From Planctomycetia bacterium (GTDB lineage Bacteria > Planctomycetota > Planctomycetia > Pirellulales > UBA1268), in NCBI GenBank assembly GCA_009926295.1, contig RFPF01000049.1, forward strand, positions 1 through 15,371: a stretch of DNA of 15,371 nt, read 5' to 3'. A program made the translations under genes and the position numbers. The notes beneath the pieces are model-generated. The model had not been told where the DNA came from. It searched no databases and worked only from the letters and a program-made list of their open reading frames with translations. Positions 7,540 to 15,103 of the stretch are shown here, piece after piece (the first letter of the stretch is position 1; every line of letters starts with the position of its first letter).

Positions 7540-8355
7540 ATGTCGTTTTGCCGTGCTCGCTTCGTCCCCTCGACCGCGTTGTGGCTGGCTGTCGCCGCCA
7601 CGGCGGCGCACGCCGACGGCAGCACGACGCCGGCGGGCAGCGTGGCGGTGTTCGGGGCCGACCCGGCCCGGGCGACGGTCATCGCCGCGCACGCGGAGGA
7701 GGTACGGCTCGCCGCCTACTCCCAGCTTCTCGGCGAATCACAGCCGCGGCCGTGGGCCGAGCGGTGCGCGATTCACGTGCACGCGACCGCGGCGGCATTC
7801 GCCGCAGCCGTCGGCGGACCGCCGGCGGCTTCCCGCGGAGCCACCTCGCTCGAATTCAGTGGTGAACGGGTCGTGAGCCGACGGATCGACGTGATGGGAG
7901 ACGGCTCGGAAACCATCCCCGACGCACTGGCCCACGAGCTCGTGCACGTGGTGCTGGCGGACCACTTCACGGCGGCCGCGCCGCCCCGCTGGGCGGACGA
8001 GGGGCTTGCGATCCTCTTCGACGCCGCCGGCAAGCAGGCCGGCCACGAGGCAGATTTCCGCACCGCGCGCGAACGTGGTCTCGCCTTCACGGCTTCCGAC
8101 CTCCTCACGCTCGACCTGTACCCTGACGATGTCCGCCGGCAGCGGGTGTTCTATGGGCAGAGCGCGGCACTCGTGCGGTGGCTGATCGCCCGACGCGATG
8201 CCGCCACGTTCATCCGCTTCGTCGCCGACCTGCAGAAGGGCGACGCGGGCTCCGCATTCGAGCGTCATTACGACCTCGACATGGAAGCAGTGTTCGACTC
8301 CGCTTGGAAGGAGGTGCCCCCCATCCAATCCCTGAGTTTCAGCATCTCACGATAA
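7540..8355 (+). CDS. Secreted HExxH zinc metallopeptidase (gluzincin, peptidase MA-like)
   Basis: This 271-residue protein starts with a Sec signal peptide: basic R-A-R near residues 5-7, a hydrophobic core S-T-A-L-W-L-A-V-A-A-T-A-A and A-H-A-D-G as a likely cleavage region near residue 25. The catalytic motif H-E-L-V-H is at 132-136, and W-A-D-E-G-L-A at 151-157 supplies the downstream third ligand E154. This is the layout of the peptidase MA-like gluzincins. Family members are exported peptidases of uncertain substrate. A start at 7420 is open but puts 40 odd residues ahead of the signal peptide. ATG 7540 has GGAG at 7527-7530 and restores a normal signal sequence, so I use it. A perfect hairpin 54 bases after the stop (8409-8436) probably ends its transcript. 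Confidence 0.85.
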   Translation: MSFCRARFVPSTALWLAVAATAAHADGSTTPAGSVAVFGADPARATVIAAHAEEVRLAAYSQLLGESQPRPWAERCAIHVHATAAAFAAAVGGPPAASRGATSLEFSGERVVSRRIDVMGDGSETIPDALAHELVHVVLADHFTAAAPPRWADEGLAILFDAAGKQAGHEADFRTARERGLAFTASDLLTLDLYPDDVRRQRVFYGQSAALVRWLIARRDAATFIRFVADLQKGDAGSAFERHYDLDMEAVFDSAWKEVPPIQSLSFSISR

Positions 8356-8408
8356 ATGAGCCGGCCGCGCACCATACCGTTGGCGGCTCGGGTTGAGTGA
8401 ACGCCGAG

Positions 8409-8436
8409 GGCCCGGCGCGATTCGTCGCGCCGGGCC
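8409..8436. terminator. Perfect 12-bp hairpin with TTCG loop, likely bidirectional terminator
   Basis: GGCCCGGCGCGA at 8409-8420 is exactly complementary to TCGCGCCGGGCC at 8425-8436 and is closed by the very stable loop TTCG. It lies between two converging genes (peptidase ending at 8355, small secreted protein ending at 8465), where a shared terminator is expected. Neither side has a T tract, so it is not a textbook intrinsic terminator; it may instead act as an RNA-stabilising 3' end or work with another factor. Confidence 0.7.
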
Positions 8437-8464
8437 GCTCAACGTCGCAGACTCCTCGGCCGGA

Positions 8465-8725
8465 TCAGCGGCCGCCGTTGTAGTGGCCGGCGGCCTTGGC
8501 GGTGGCGTGCCGCCAACTCGCCTCTCCTGCATGCCGGCCCGCCGGCCGCACGTCGCCCATGGTTGCCGCGGAGGCCGGCGACGGGGTGACGGAATAGCTG
8601 CGGTACGAACGCGTCGGTTGAGCCACCCGCACCGCCTGCGGCTGGGGCACGGCGACCTGCTGGGCCGTGGCCGTACCGGCCGCGAACAGCACCATCGCCA
8701 GCGTGAGCATGATCGAGCGTGTCAT
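8465..8725 (-). CDS. Small secreted protein of unknown function (86 aa)
   Basis: I do not recognise a family. Residues 1-21 form a clear signal peptide (M-T-R-S-I-M-L-T-L-A-M-V-L-F-A-A-G with cleavage after A-T-A). The mature part of about 65 residues has a proline/valine/serine-rich spacer (P-S-P-A-S-A near the middle) and a C-terminal stretch S-W-R-H-A-T-A-K-A-A-G-H-Y. It has no cysteines and no metal or catalytic motif. Such short exported proteins are common in planctomycete genomes, from general knowledge. The start is well supported: AAGGAG (plus-strand CTCCTT at 8733-8738) lies 7 bases upstream of the ATG at 8725. The gene has its own 138-base upstream region, so it is probably expressed alone. 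Confidence 0.75.
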   Translation of the reverse strand: MTRSIMLTLAMVLFAAGTATAQQVAVPQPQAVRVAQPTRSYRSYSVTPSPASAATMGDVRPAGRHAGEASWRHATAKAAGHYNGGR

Positions 8726-8825
8726 GATGAGGCTCCTTACTGAAAGGGGTTTGACTCGAAGCCGTGTTCCTTATGGAAAGTCTACGTTGTGGTTCGTCCA
8801 GCCGTTCGATGGGCTGGCCGGCAGC

Positions 8826-8840
8826 CGGCTTGCAAAGCCG
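8826..8840. repeat. Short inverted repeat in the methyltransferase/secreted-protein gap
   Basis: CGGCTT at 8826-8831 and AAGCCG at 8835-8840 form a 6-bp stem with loop GCA. It lies just past the end of the methyltransferase gene on the minus strand, so it could help end that transcript. It is short and an overlapping alternative stem (8812-8826) exists, so this is weak. Confidence 0.3.
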
Positions 8841-8863
8841 TGAACTATCGCCTTGCCGGGCCC

Positions 8864-9487
8864 TCAGGACCGGCGGATCGTGGCGAACCAAGCCCGGGCC
8901 CCCCCGGGGGTGAATTCGGCCCCCGGAATGCCCGACACCACCTCGAACCGCGCCGGCTCGAGCGACTCCACGACCCAGCCCGAGGCGAACGCCGACCGCA
9001 GTTCCTCCTCGCCCACCCGCCGGGGTCCGTGGGTTCCCGGTTCAGCGGTCGAGAAGCAGAGCAGAAACACCCGGGCCCCGGGCGCGAGCAGCTTCGCGAG
9101 CGCCGCCACGTAGGCCGCCCGGCCGGAGTCGTCGAAGACGTGGAACAGCCCGCAGTCCGTCACCGCGTCGAACCGCTCCGGGATTTCCCCGATCGCCAGG
9201 GCATCCATCTCGAGGAAGTTCACCGCGAGCCCCCGCTCGGCCGCCTTGCGGCGGGCGGCAGCCAGCGGTGCCGCCAGGAAATCGACGCCCGTCACCGTGC
9301 AGCCGCGGTCGGCAAGCCAGAGCGCGAGGTCGCCCGTGCCGCAGCCGCTGTCGAGCACGCGGCCGTGGATGGCATCGCCCGCCTCCACGAACGCCCGCTG
9401 CGGCCGGCCGATGTCCCACGGGGCCTTCGGCGCGGCGTAGTAGCCGCCGAACCGCTCGCGATCGCTCTCCGGAGCGGAATGCGTCAT
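8864..9487 (-). CDS. Class I SAM-dependent methyltransferase
   Basis: This 207-residue single-domain Rossmann methyltransferase carries motif I V-L-D-S-G-C-G-T-G-D at about 44-53, the acidic post-strand V-T-G-V-D-F, motif II-like F-L-E-M-D-A-L and motif IV F-D-A-V-T-D-C-G-L-F-H. The N-terminal P-W-D-I-G-R-P-Q resembles small-molecule methyltransferases of the thiopurine/tellurite-resistance type, where it contacts the substrate. The substrate cannot be named from sequence. The start at 9487 lies 10 bases after the carbonic anhydrase stop, so the two genes likely share a transcript. No good separate ribosome-binding site is visible, which fits coupling to the gene before it. Confidence 0.85.
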   Translation of the reverse strand: MTHSAPESDRERFGGYYAAPKAPWDIGRPQRAFVEAGDAIHGRVLDSGCGTGDLALWLADRGCTVTGVDFLAAPLAAARRKAAERGLAVNFLEMDALAIGEIPERFDAVTDCGLFHVFDDSGRAAYVAALAKLLAPGARVFLLCFSTAEPGTHGPRRVGEEELRSAFASGWVVESLEPARFEVVSGIPGAEFTPGGARAWFATIRRS

Positions 9488-9497
9488 GCCGGAGGTC

Positions 9498-10121
9498 CTA
9501 GGCCAGGGCGGTCAGGCCGGGCGATGCCTTTCCGGACCGCCCGTCCACGAGCACGTCGATCGTGCCGGTCTCCACGCGATAGAGCCAGCCATGGATTCGG
9601 GGACGCGATCCCTTGGCGTGCATGTTCTTGATGAGCGCGAGGTTCTTGAGGTGCTTGATCTGGAGCTTCACGTTCTCCTCCGTGAGCACGGCCAGCTTCT
9701 CCTCCCGCGAGAGGCCGCGTTCCTTCGCGATCCGGTCGGCGGCCTCCTTGGCACCCGTGGCGATGCACAGCCAGTCGGCGATGTAGTTTTCATGCACGCC
9801 GTCCTCGATGGCCGCGATGCCGCCGCAGCGGGTGTGGCCGCACACGATGATGTCCTCGATCTCGAGGTGCACCACGCCGTATTCCAGGATCGCCGAGATG
9901 TTGACGTCGTTGAACGCGACGATGTTGGCGACGTTGCGGTGGACGAACATCGTGCCGGGCTTCGAGCCGGTCATCTGGTGCTCGCTGACGCGCGAATCGG
10001 AGCAGCCGATCCACAGCACCTTGGGCCGCTGCTGGGTGGCGATCGCCTGGTAGTACTCCTCGTTCGGCTTGAATTCGCCGGCGACGAACGCGACGTTGCC
10101 ATGCAGCAACTGATCGATCAT
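9498..10121 (-). CDS. Beta-class carbonic anhydrase
   Basis: This 207-residue enzyme interconverts carbon dioxide and bicarbonate. The beta-class zinc site is complete: W-I-G-C-S-D-S-R at about 37-44 gives the first cysteine and the Asp/Arg pair. C-G-H-T-R-C-G-G, some 55 residues later, gives the histidine and second cysteine ligands. H-R-N-V-A-N and S-A-I-L-E-Y-G-V lie between them as expected. The N-terminus M-I-D-Q-L-L-H-G-N is the usual family start, so I use ATG 10121, which has GGGAGAG about 8 bases upstream; the frame is open further upstream but not conserved-looking. The stop is TAG. It is first in a likely two-gene unit with the methyltransferase and is divergent from the SLC13-type permease, 155 bases away. 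Confidence 0.95.
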   Translation of the reverse strand: MIDQLLHGNVAFVAGEFKPNEEYYQAIATQQRPKVLWIGCSDSRVSEHQMTGSKPGTMFVHRNVANIVAFNDVNISAILEYGVVHLEIEDIIVCGHTRCGGIAAIEDGVHENYIADWLCIATGAKEAADRIAKERGLSREEKLAVLTEENVKLQIKHLKNLALIKNMHAKGSRPRIHGWLYRVETGTIDVLVDGRSGKASPGLTALA

Positions 10122-10276
10122 GCGGCGGTCTCTCCCGAGGGAATGCGGACGGCCAGAGGCTACCACGTCGAACGCGACGCGGAATAGACACCCCGCCCAG
10201 GTTTGGCCTTGCGAATTGCGGTCGAGGGCGGGAAAACGGTGCTGCCTTCCACACGCCCGAGATCCCGCCCGCACCG

Positions 10277-12082
10277 ATGCCTTCCTTCCCCGAGCTGCTG
10301 CTCCGCGACTGGCAGGCCGTGCTCACGGCCGGCGTGGCGTTATGGACGCTGGCCGTCCTGCTGTTCAGCCAACGAGCTCCCGACATGGCGATGGTGGGCG
10401 GCGTGGTGCTGCTGCTCGCGGCCGGCGTCATCACTCCCGACGAGGCGTTCAAGGGGATGAGCAACGAGGGCATGCTCACGGTCGCGGCATTGTTCGTGGT
10501 GGCGGCGGCGGTGGAGCGCACCGGTGCCCTCGCGACCGTGGTCGACCGGGCCCTGGGCAGGCCCGCGTCGCTGGCATCGGCACAACTCCGCACGATGGTG
10601 GCGCCGGCGGCGGTCTCGGCCTTCATGAACAACACGCCGGTCGTGGCCCTGATGGTGCCGGCGATCCGCGACTGGGCGAAGAAGCACCGCCTGAGCGTCT
10701 CGAAACTCCTCATGCCGATGAACGCTGCGGTGATCCTCGGCGGCCTGTGCACCCTCATCGGCACGAGCACCAACGTCGTCGTGAGCGGCCTCGTCGCGGC
10801 GAAGACGGGGCGTCCGCTCGGCATGTTCGACATCACCTGGCTCGGCGTCCCCCTGCTGGCCTGCGGCCTCGTCTACCTGCTCGCGGCCAGCAAGAGCCGC
10901 TGGCTGCTCAAGGACCGCCGGCCGGCGATGAGCCAGAGCGACGATCCGCGGAGCTACTCGCTCGAGATGCTCGTGGAGCCCGGCAGCCCGCTCGTGGGCC
11001 GCTCGATCGAGGAGGCGGGGCTGCGCGGCCTCGAGGGACTGTTTCTCATGGAGATCGACCGCGGTGGCCACGTGATGGCGGCCGTCGCACCCACCGAGCG
11101 GCTCGAGGCGGGCGACCGGCTCGTGTTCGTCGGCGTGGTCGACTCGGTCGTGGAGCTCCAGAAGATCCGCGGCCTGCGGCCGGCGACCGACCAGGTCTTC
11201 CAGCTCGACGGCCCGCGGTCGGAGCGGGTGCTCGTGGAGGCGGTCGTCTCGAATTCCTGCCCGCTCGTCGGGAGCACGATCCGGGCCGGACGGTTCCGGT
11301 CGACCTACGACGCCGTCGTGATCGCGGTGGCCCGCAACGGCGAGCGGCTCGAGATGAAGCTCGGCGACATCGTGCTCGAGCCGGGCGACACGCTGCTCGT
11401 CGAGGCCAGCCCGAGCTTCCTCGAGCGGCAGCGGTCGAACCGCGATTTCTATCTCGTGAGCGAGGTGAGCGGCTCGACGCCTCCGCGGCACGATCAGGCC
11501 TGGATCGCCTGCACCGTGCTCGCCGCGATGGTGCTCGCCGCCACGCTGGAACTGGTCCCGATGGCGGCGGCGGCCTTCTTCGCGGCGGCGGCCGTCGTGG
11601 CCACGGGCTGCATCTCCGCGAACGAGGCCCGGCGGAGCATCGAATGGGAATCGTTGCTCCTCATCGCGGCCAGTTTCGGCCTCGCGAAGGCGATGGAGAA
11701 GACCGGGCTCGACGAGTCGATCGCCCGCGCGACGATCGGCGCGGCCGGCGACCACCCGCACGTCGTCCTGGCCGCGATCTACTTCGTCACGATGCTGTTC
11801 ACCGAGCTCATGAGCAACAACGCGGCGGCCGTGCTCATCTTTCCGATCGCCTGGCAGACGGCGGCCGACATGGGGCTCAACCCGATGCCCTTCGTCATGG
11901 CCGTCACCGTGGCGGCCAGCTGCGGCTTCGCCACCCCGATGGGCTACCAGACGAACCTCATGATCTACGGCCCGGGCGGCTATAAATTCAGCGACTACGT
12001 CCGGTTTGGCGGACCTCTGAATCTCCTCGTGATGGCAATCACGGTGTTGCTCGCCCCGCGGATCTGGCCATTTCACCGCTGA
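10277..12082 (+). CDS. SLC13-type anion permease with two RCK_C (TrkA-C) domains
   Basis: This 601-residue inner-membrane carrier of the DASS/SLC13 group has N-terminal helices at about 12-210, then two soluble RCK_C domains at about 226-305 and 313-400, then the second helical half at 405-597. The two halves carry paired substrate/sodium motifs: M-N-N-T-P-V-V-A at 117-124 with T-S-T-N at 163-166, and S-N-N-A-A-A-V at 513-519 with A-T-P-M-G-Y-Q-T-N at 552-560. Proteins with this layout include the cyanobacterial and algal SAC1-like sulfate/sodium carriers. The substrate may be sulfate, but dicarboxylate or another anion is possible. The gene's 3' end overlaps the 3' end of the convergent cysteine desulfurase by 10 bases, next to a sulfur cluster, which mildly favours sulfate. 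The start ATG 10277 has only a weak ribosome-binding site. Confidence 0.85.
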   Translation: MPSFPELLLRDWQAVLTAGVALWTLAVLLFSQRAPDMAMVGGVVLLLAAGVITPDEAFKGMSNEGMLTVAALFVVAAAVERTGALATVVDRALGRPASLASAQLRTMVAPAAVSAFMNNTPVVALMVPAIRDWAKKHRLSVSKLLMPMNAAVILGGLCTLIGTSTNVVVSGLVAAKTGRPLGMFDITWLGVPLLACGLVYLLAASKSRWLLKDRRPAMSQSDDPRSYSLEMLVEPGSPLVGRSIEEAGLRGLEGLFLMEIDRGGHVMAAVAPTERLEAGDRLVFVGVVDSVVELQKIRGLRPATDQVFQLDGPRSERVLVEAVVSNSCPLVGSTIRAGRFRSTYDAVVIAVARNGERLEMKLGDIVLEPGDTLLVEASPSFLERQRSNRDFYLVSEVSGSTPPRHDQAWIACTVLAAMVLAATLELVPMAAAAFFAAAAVVATGCISANEARRSIEWESLLLIAASFGLAKAMEKTGLDESIARATIGAAGDHPHVVLAAIYFVTMLFTELMSNNAAAVLIFPIAWQTAADMGLNPMPFVMAVTVAASCGFATPMGYQTNLMIYGPGGYKFSDYVRFGGPLNLLVMAITVLLAPRIWPFHR

Positions 12083-13622
12083 AAGCGGGCGAGCCGGGAG
12101 ACGGCGTCGGCGAGCCGGTCGATCTCGGCGGTGGTGTTGTAAAACGCCAGCGACGGCCGCACCGTGGCCTCGAGGCCAAAGTGCCGCAGCGACGGCTGGG
12201 CGCAGTGGTGGCCGGCACGGACCGCGATCCCCTCGCGATCGAGTGCCTTGCCGATCTCGATCGGGTCGAGCCCAGGAATCACGAACGAGAGCACGCCCAC
12301 CTTCTCACGAGCCGTGCCAATGAGCCGCAGGCCGTCGATCGTCGAGAGTTTTCCGGTGGCGTAGTCGAGGAGGTGGTGCTCGTAGGCGGCGATCTGCTCG
12401 CGGCCGAGCCGCGTGACATAGTCGAGCGCCGCACCCAGATGTTCGGCGTGCCCGCCTCGAACTTGGCCGGCGGCTCGGCGTAGGTCGTGTGGGCGAAGGT
12501 CACGTCCTTGATCATGTTGCCACCCCCCTGCCAGGGCGGCAGCGCTCCTTGCGCCTCCTTCGTCATGAACACGGCGCCGATGCCCGTCGGCCCGAAGATC
12601 TTGTGCCCGGAGAACACATAGAAATCACAGCCGATGCGATGCACGTCCACTGGAAAGTGCGACACGCTCTGGGCGCCGTCCACGAGCACGCGGGCGCCGC
12701 GCGCCTTCGCCATGGCAGTCATAAGCTCCGCGGGAAGGATCGTGCCCAGGCTGTTCGAGGCGTGCGAGAGCGACACGACCTTCGTCCGCGGTCCAAGAAG
12801 CCCTTCGTAGGCCTCGAGGATCACTTCGCCGCGGTCGTCGATCGGCGCCACGCGGATCACCGCGCCGGTCCGCTCCGCCACCATCTGCCAGGGCACGATG
12901 TTGGCATGATGCTCGAGTTCCGTGAGCACGATCTCGTCGCCGCGGGAGAGGCCCGGCGCGAGGACGTTGGCCACGAGGTTCACGCCCTCGGTGCAGCCGC
13001 GCACGAAGAGAATCTCATCGGGGCCGCTCGCCCCCAGGAACGTTGCCACCGTGTGTCGGGCGTGTTCGTAGGCATCGGTCGCCCGGGCGGCCAGCGTGTG
13101 GGCGCCGCGGTGGATGTTGGAGTTGTCGTGGGCATAGAAGTGCGAGATGGCGTCGATCACCGCCTGCGGCTTCTGCGTCGTGGCCGCGTTGTCGAACCAC
13201 GCGAGCGGCTTGCCGTGCACCCGCTCGCGGAGGATCGGGAAGTCGCGGCGGATTGCATCCACGTCCAAGAGGCCCAGCAGCGAAGCGTTGACTGACGGTG
13301 CAAGCGGCCGATCGAACCGCACCGGCGGGAGTTGCAGATGATCGAGCTCGCGAATCCGGCTGACAAACGCCCGCACGCCGGAGAGATCGGTCGCCGGCGA
13401 CGCTGCTGGCAGCGGCACTGACCCAGGGACGGGCGTGGGCATGGCGATGGATCGTGGAACGACCGTCGAGAACGAGGGCATCGCAACATCCGGCACGGCC
13501 GGCGGCACGGCCGCCACGAGTGGCTCCGGCTCGGGGAGGCGTGGCGATCCCGCACCGCCCGCCGCGACCGCGTCGGCGAGCAGTTGTCGGGCCGCCCTCG
13601 TGATGTCGTCGGCGCCGTGCAT
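12073..13622 (-). pseudogene. SufS-type cysteine desulfurase, encapsulin cargo, frame broken near 12438
   Basis: This is a PLP enzyme that takes sulfur from cysteine, here with a cargo-type N-terminal extension. Residues 1-119 are low-complexity Pro/Ala/Val-rich sequence between two short helices. The catalytic domain starts at about 120 with D-V-D-A-I-R-R-D-F-P-I-L. F-D-N-A-A-T-T-Q (143-150), E-L-E-H-H-A-N (235-241), D-G-A-Q-S-V (315-320) and S-G-H-K with PLP lysine K341 follow. After E-A-G-T-P-N-I (about 12438-12440) the frame is lost and stops at 12279. The rest of the enzyme continues in another frame to 12073: L-G-A-A-L-D-Y-V, then R-A-G-H-H-C-A-Q-P with the catalytic cysteine at 12202-12204. 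Compared with E. coli SufS, about 16 bases (the T-G-G-I-I-G loop) are missing. It overlaps the shell gene stop as TGATG, so translation is coupled. The lesion is either real or a sequence error. Confidence 0.88.
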
Positions 13623-15079
13623 CAGATCCCCGATCCCTCGACGTAGGCCGTCCGGCCGTCCGAACGGTAGTCGTGGTAGTAGCCCACCTCCACGTTCTCG
13701 AGCACGCCGAGCGCGTCATCGGTGAGGACGGCGAGCGAGAAGTAGTTGGTGAGCAGGTACGACGCCACGCCCAGGCTGTCGAGGCCCATGAGCCGCGCCG
13801 AGAGGCTCGGCATGATCTCGCCCGGGATACCCGTCTGATGAAGGCCGACCACGCCCTGATCGGCCTCACCCACCCGCAAGAGCAGGATGCTGGTGGTGCC
13901 AAACGACTGGCTGTAGCCCGACCGACTCTTCACCTCGAGCTTGTCGCAGGGCACGAGCGGCACGCCCCGCCACATGATCACGGGCGTGCCGTGGAGCATG
14001 GTCGTCACGGGCGGAACACCCCGCCGCGTGCACTCCCGCTCGAAGGCGGCGATCGCCTTGGGATGGGCCAGGAAGAAGGCCGGCTTCTTCCAGACCAGCG
14101 CGAGCAATTCGTCGAGGTCGTCGGGCGTGGGCGCCCCGTACCGCGTGCTGATCCGCATCGCCGGGTCGACCGAATGCAGGAGGCCGAACCGCTGGCTGTT
14201 GATGAGATCCCACTCCTGCCGTTCCTTGATCCCCTCGATCGTGAGCCGGATCTGCTCCTCGAGCTGGTCGTAGGGGCCGTTGTAGAGGTCCGACACCCGC
14301 GTGTGGACGCGGACCACGGTCTGGATCGCCGAGAGCGAATACTCGCGCGGGTTGGCCGCGTAGTCGACGAACGTCTCCGGGATCTCGACATTTTCGGCGA
14401 AGCCGCTGACGAGGTCGATGTTGCGCTCGCCGTAGCGATTGACGGTGCTGCGCAGCTCGAGGTGCTCGTCGATCGCCTTCTTGAAGTCGTCGCGGAGGTT
14501 CGGCAGTTCGTCGAGCACCGCATCGAGATCGCGTCGCGAAAAAGTGAGCAGCACGCAGGGCGTGATCGTGCGCACGGTGATGTCGCTCGGCCGGTCGCTG
14601 ACGAGATCGACCTCGCCAAAGAACTCTCCTTCCGTGAGCAGGGCGGCCCGCAGGTCGCGGCCGTGGGCCCCCTTCGAAAGGATCTCCACCTGCCCCTGCG
14701 CGATCACGAAGAACGTGCTGCGATCCTGCCCCTCGATGAGCAGGTCGCTGCCGAGCGGCACCTCCTCCGTGCGAAACCGCTGCTGCATCCGCTCGAGCAC
14801 CGAGTCGGGCAGCTTCGCGAAGAGGGGCACGCTCCTGAGCGAGCCCGGTGCGAACGAAAGCCCGTCCGGCGCCGCGCTGATCTCGATCCGCTCAGCCTTC
14901 GAGAGCTCCACTTTCGTGCGGTTCACGCGGTAGGTGCCCCCCTCCACCTGCACCCAGGGCAGGAGGTGGAGCAGATGCCGAGGCGTGATCGACATCATCA
15001 TCGGCCGGGTCTTCGACGTCGTGGCCAGATTGCGGGCCACCGCCGTGGTCACGCTGCGCTGCAGCAGGCTGTCGCTCAT
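13622..15079 (-). CDS. Family 2B encapsulin shell protein with internal cyclic-nucleotide-binding domain
   Basis: This 485-residue HK97-fold shell protein is of the SrpI-like family 2 type. Residues 1-80 include the N-terminal arm (T-P-R-H-L-L-H-L-L-P-W-V-Q-V-E-G-G-T-Y-R near 32-51). Residues 84-205 form a cyclic-nucleotide-binding (CNB) beta-roll with F-F-V-I-A-Q-G-Q-V-E at 123-132 and F-G-E at 154-156. Residues 206-485 are the shell core, including N-R-Y-G-E-R-N-I-D, W-D-L-I-N, the P-domain-like K-K-P-A-F-F-L-A-H-P and the C-terminal S-L-A-V-L-T-D-D-A-L-G-V-L-E-N-V-E-V-G-Y-Y-H-D-Y. By definition the inserted CNB domain makes it family 2B. The CNB phosphate cassette reads P-S-D-I-T-V, with serine 165 where arginine is expected. 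The start is ATG 15079 with GGAG 8 bases upstream, 24 bases after the cysteine synthase stop. No phage genes are nearby. Confidence 0.93.
   Translation of the reverse strand: MSDSLLQRSVTTAVARNLATTSKTRPMMMSITPRHLLHLLPWVQVEGGTYRVNRTKVELSKAERIEISAAPDGLSFAPGSLRSVPLFAKLPDSVLERMQQRFRTEEVPLGSDLLIEGQDRSTFFVIAQGQVEILSKGAHGRDLRAALLTEGEFFGEVDLVSDRPSDITVRTITPCVLLTFSRRDLDAVLDELPNLRDDFKKAIDEHLELRSTVNRYGERNIDLVSGFAENVEIPETFVDYAANPREYSLSAIQTVVRVHTRVSDLYNGPYDQLEEQIRLTIEGIKERQEWDLINSQRFGLLHSVDPAMRISTRYGAPTPDDLDELLALVWKKPAFFLAHPKAIAAFERECTRRGVPPVTTMLHGTPVIMWRGVPLVPCDKLEVKSRSGYSQSFGTTSILLLRVGEADQGVVGLHQTGIPGEIMPSLSARLMGLDSLGVASYLLTNYFSLAVLTDDALGVLENVEVGYYHDYRSDGRTAYVEGSGI
14465..14830 (-). other. CNB domain within the encapsulin, altered phosphate-binding cassette
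   Basis: These bases encode residues 84-205. The domain begins with L-F-A-K-L-P-D-S-V-L and ends in a helix at D-L-D-A-V-L-D-E-L-P. Aligned to the PKA cassette F-G-E-L-A-L-x-x-x-x-P-R-A-A-T-V, this protein reads F-G-E-V-D-L-V-S-D-R-P-S-D-I-T-V. The glutamate that binds the ribose (E156) stays, but the arginine that binds the cyclic phosphate is serine (codon 14585-14587). The nearest arginine is two residues earlier (R163). Confidence 0.75.
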
Positions 15080-15103
15080 CGGGGAGTCTCCAGTGTTTTC
15101 GTG

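Noticed and set aside
10340..12076. A 578-residue open frame on the minus strand opposite the permease.
   Set aside because: It is rich in H, R, D and E with no fold-like hydrophobic pattern, and mirrors the real SLC13 gene; this is the usual open antisense frame in GC-rich DNA.
12279..12440. Programmed ribosomal frameshifting in the desulfurase.
   Set aside because: No slippery run is present at the junction, and conserved loop residues are missing altogether, so a shift in reading would not restore the normal protein.
13622..15079. The HK97-fold protein as part of a prophage.
   Set aside because: No terminase, portal, tail, integrase or attachment site is visible, and the flanking genes are sulfur enzymes, which fits an encapsulin.
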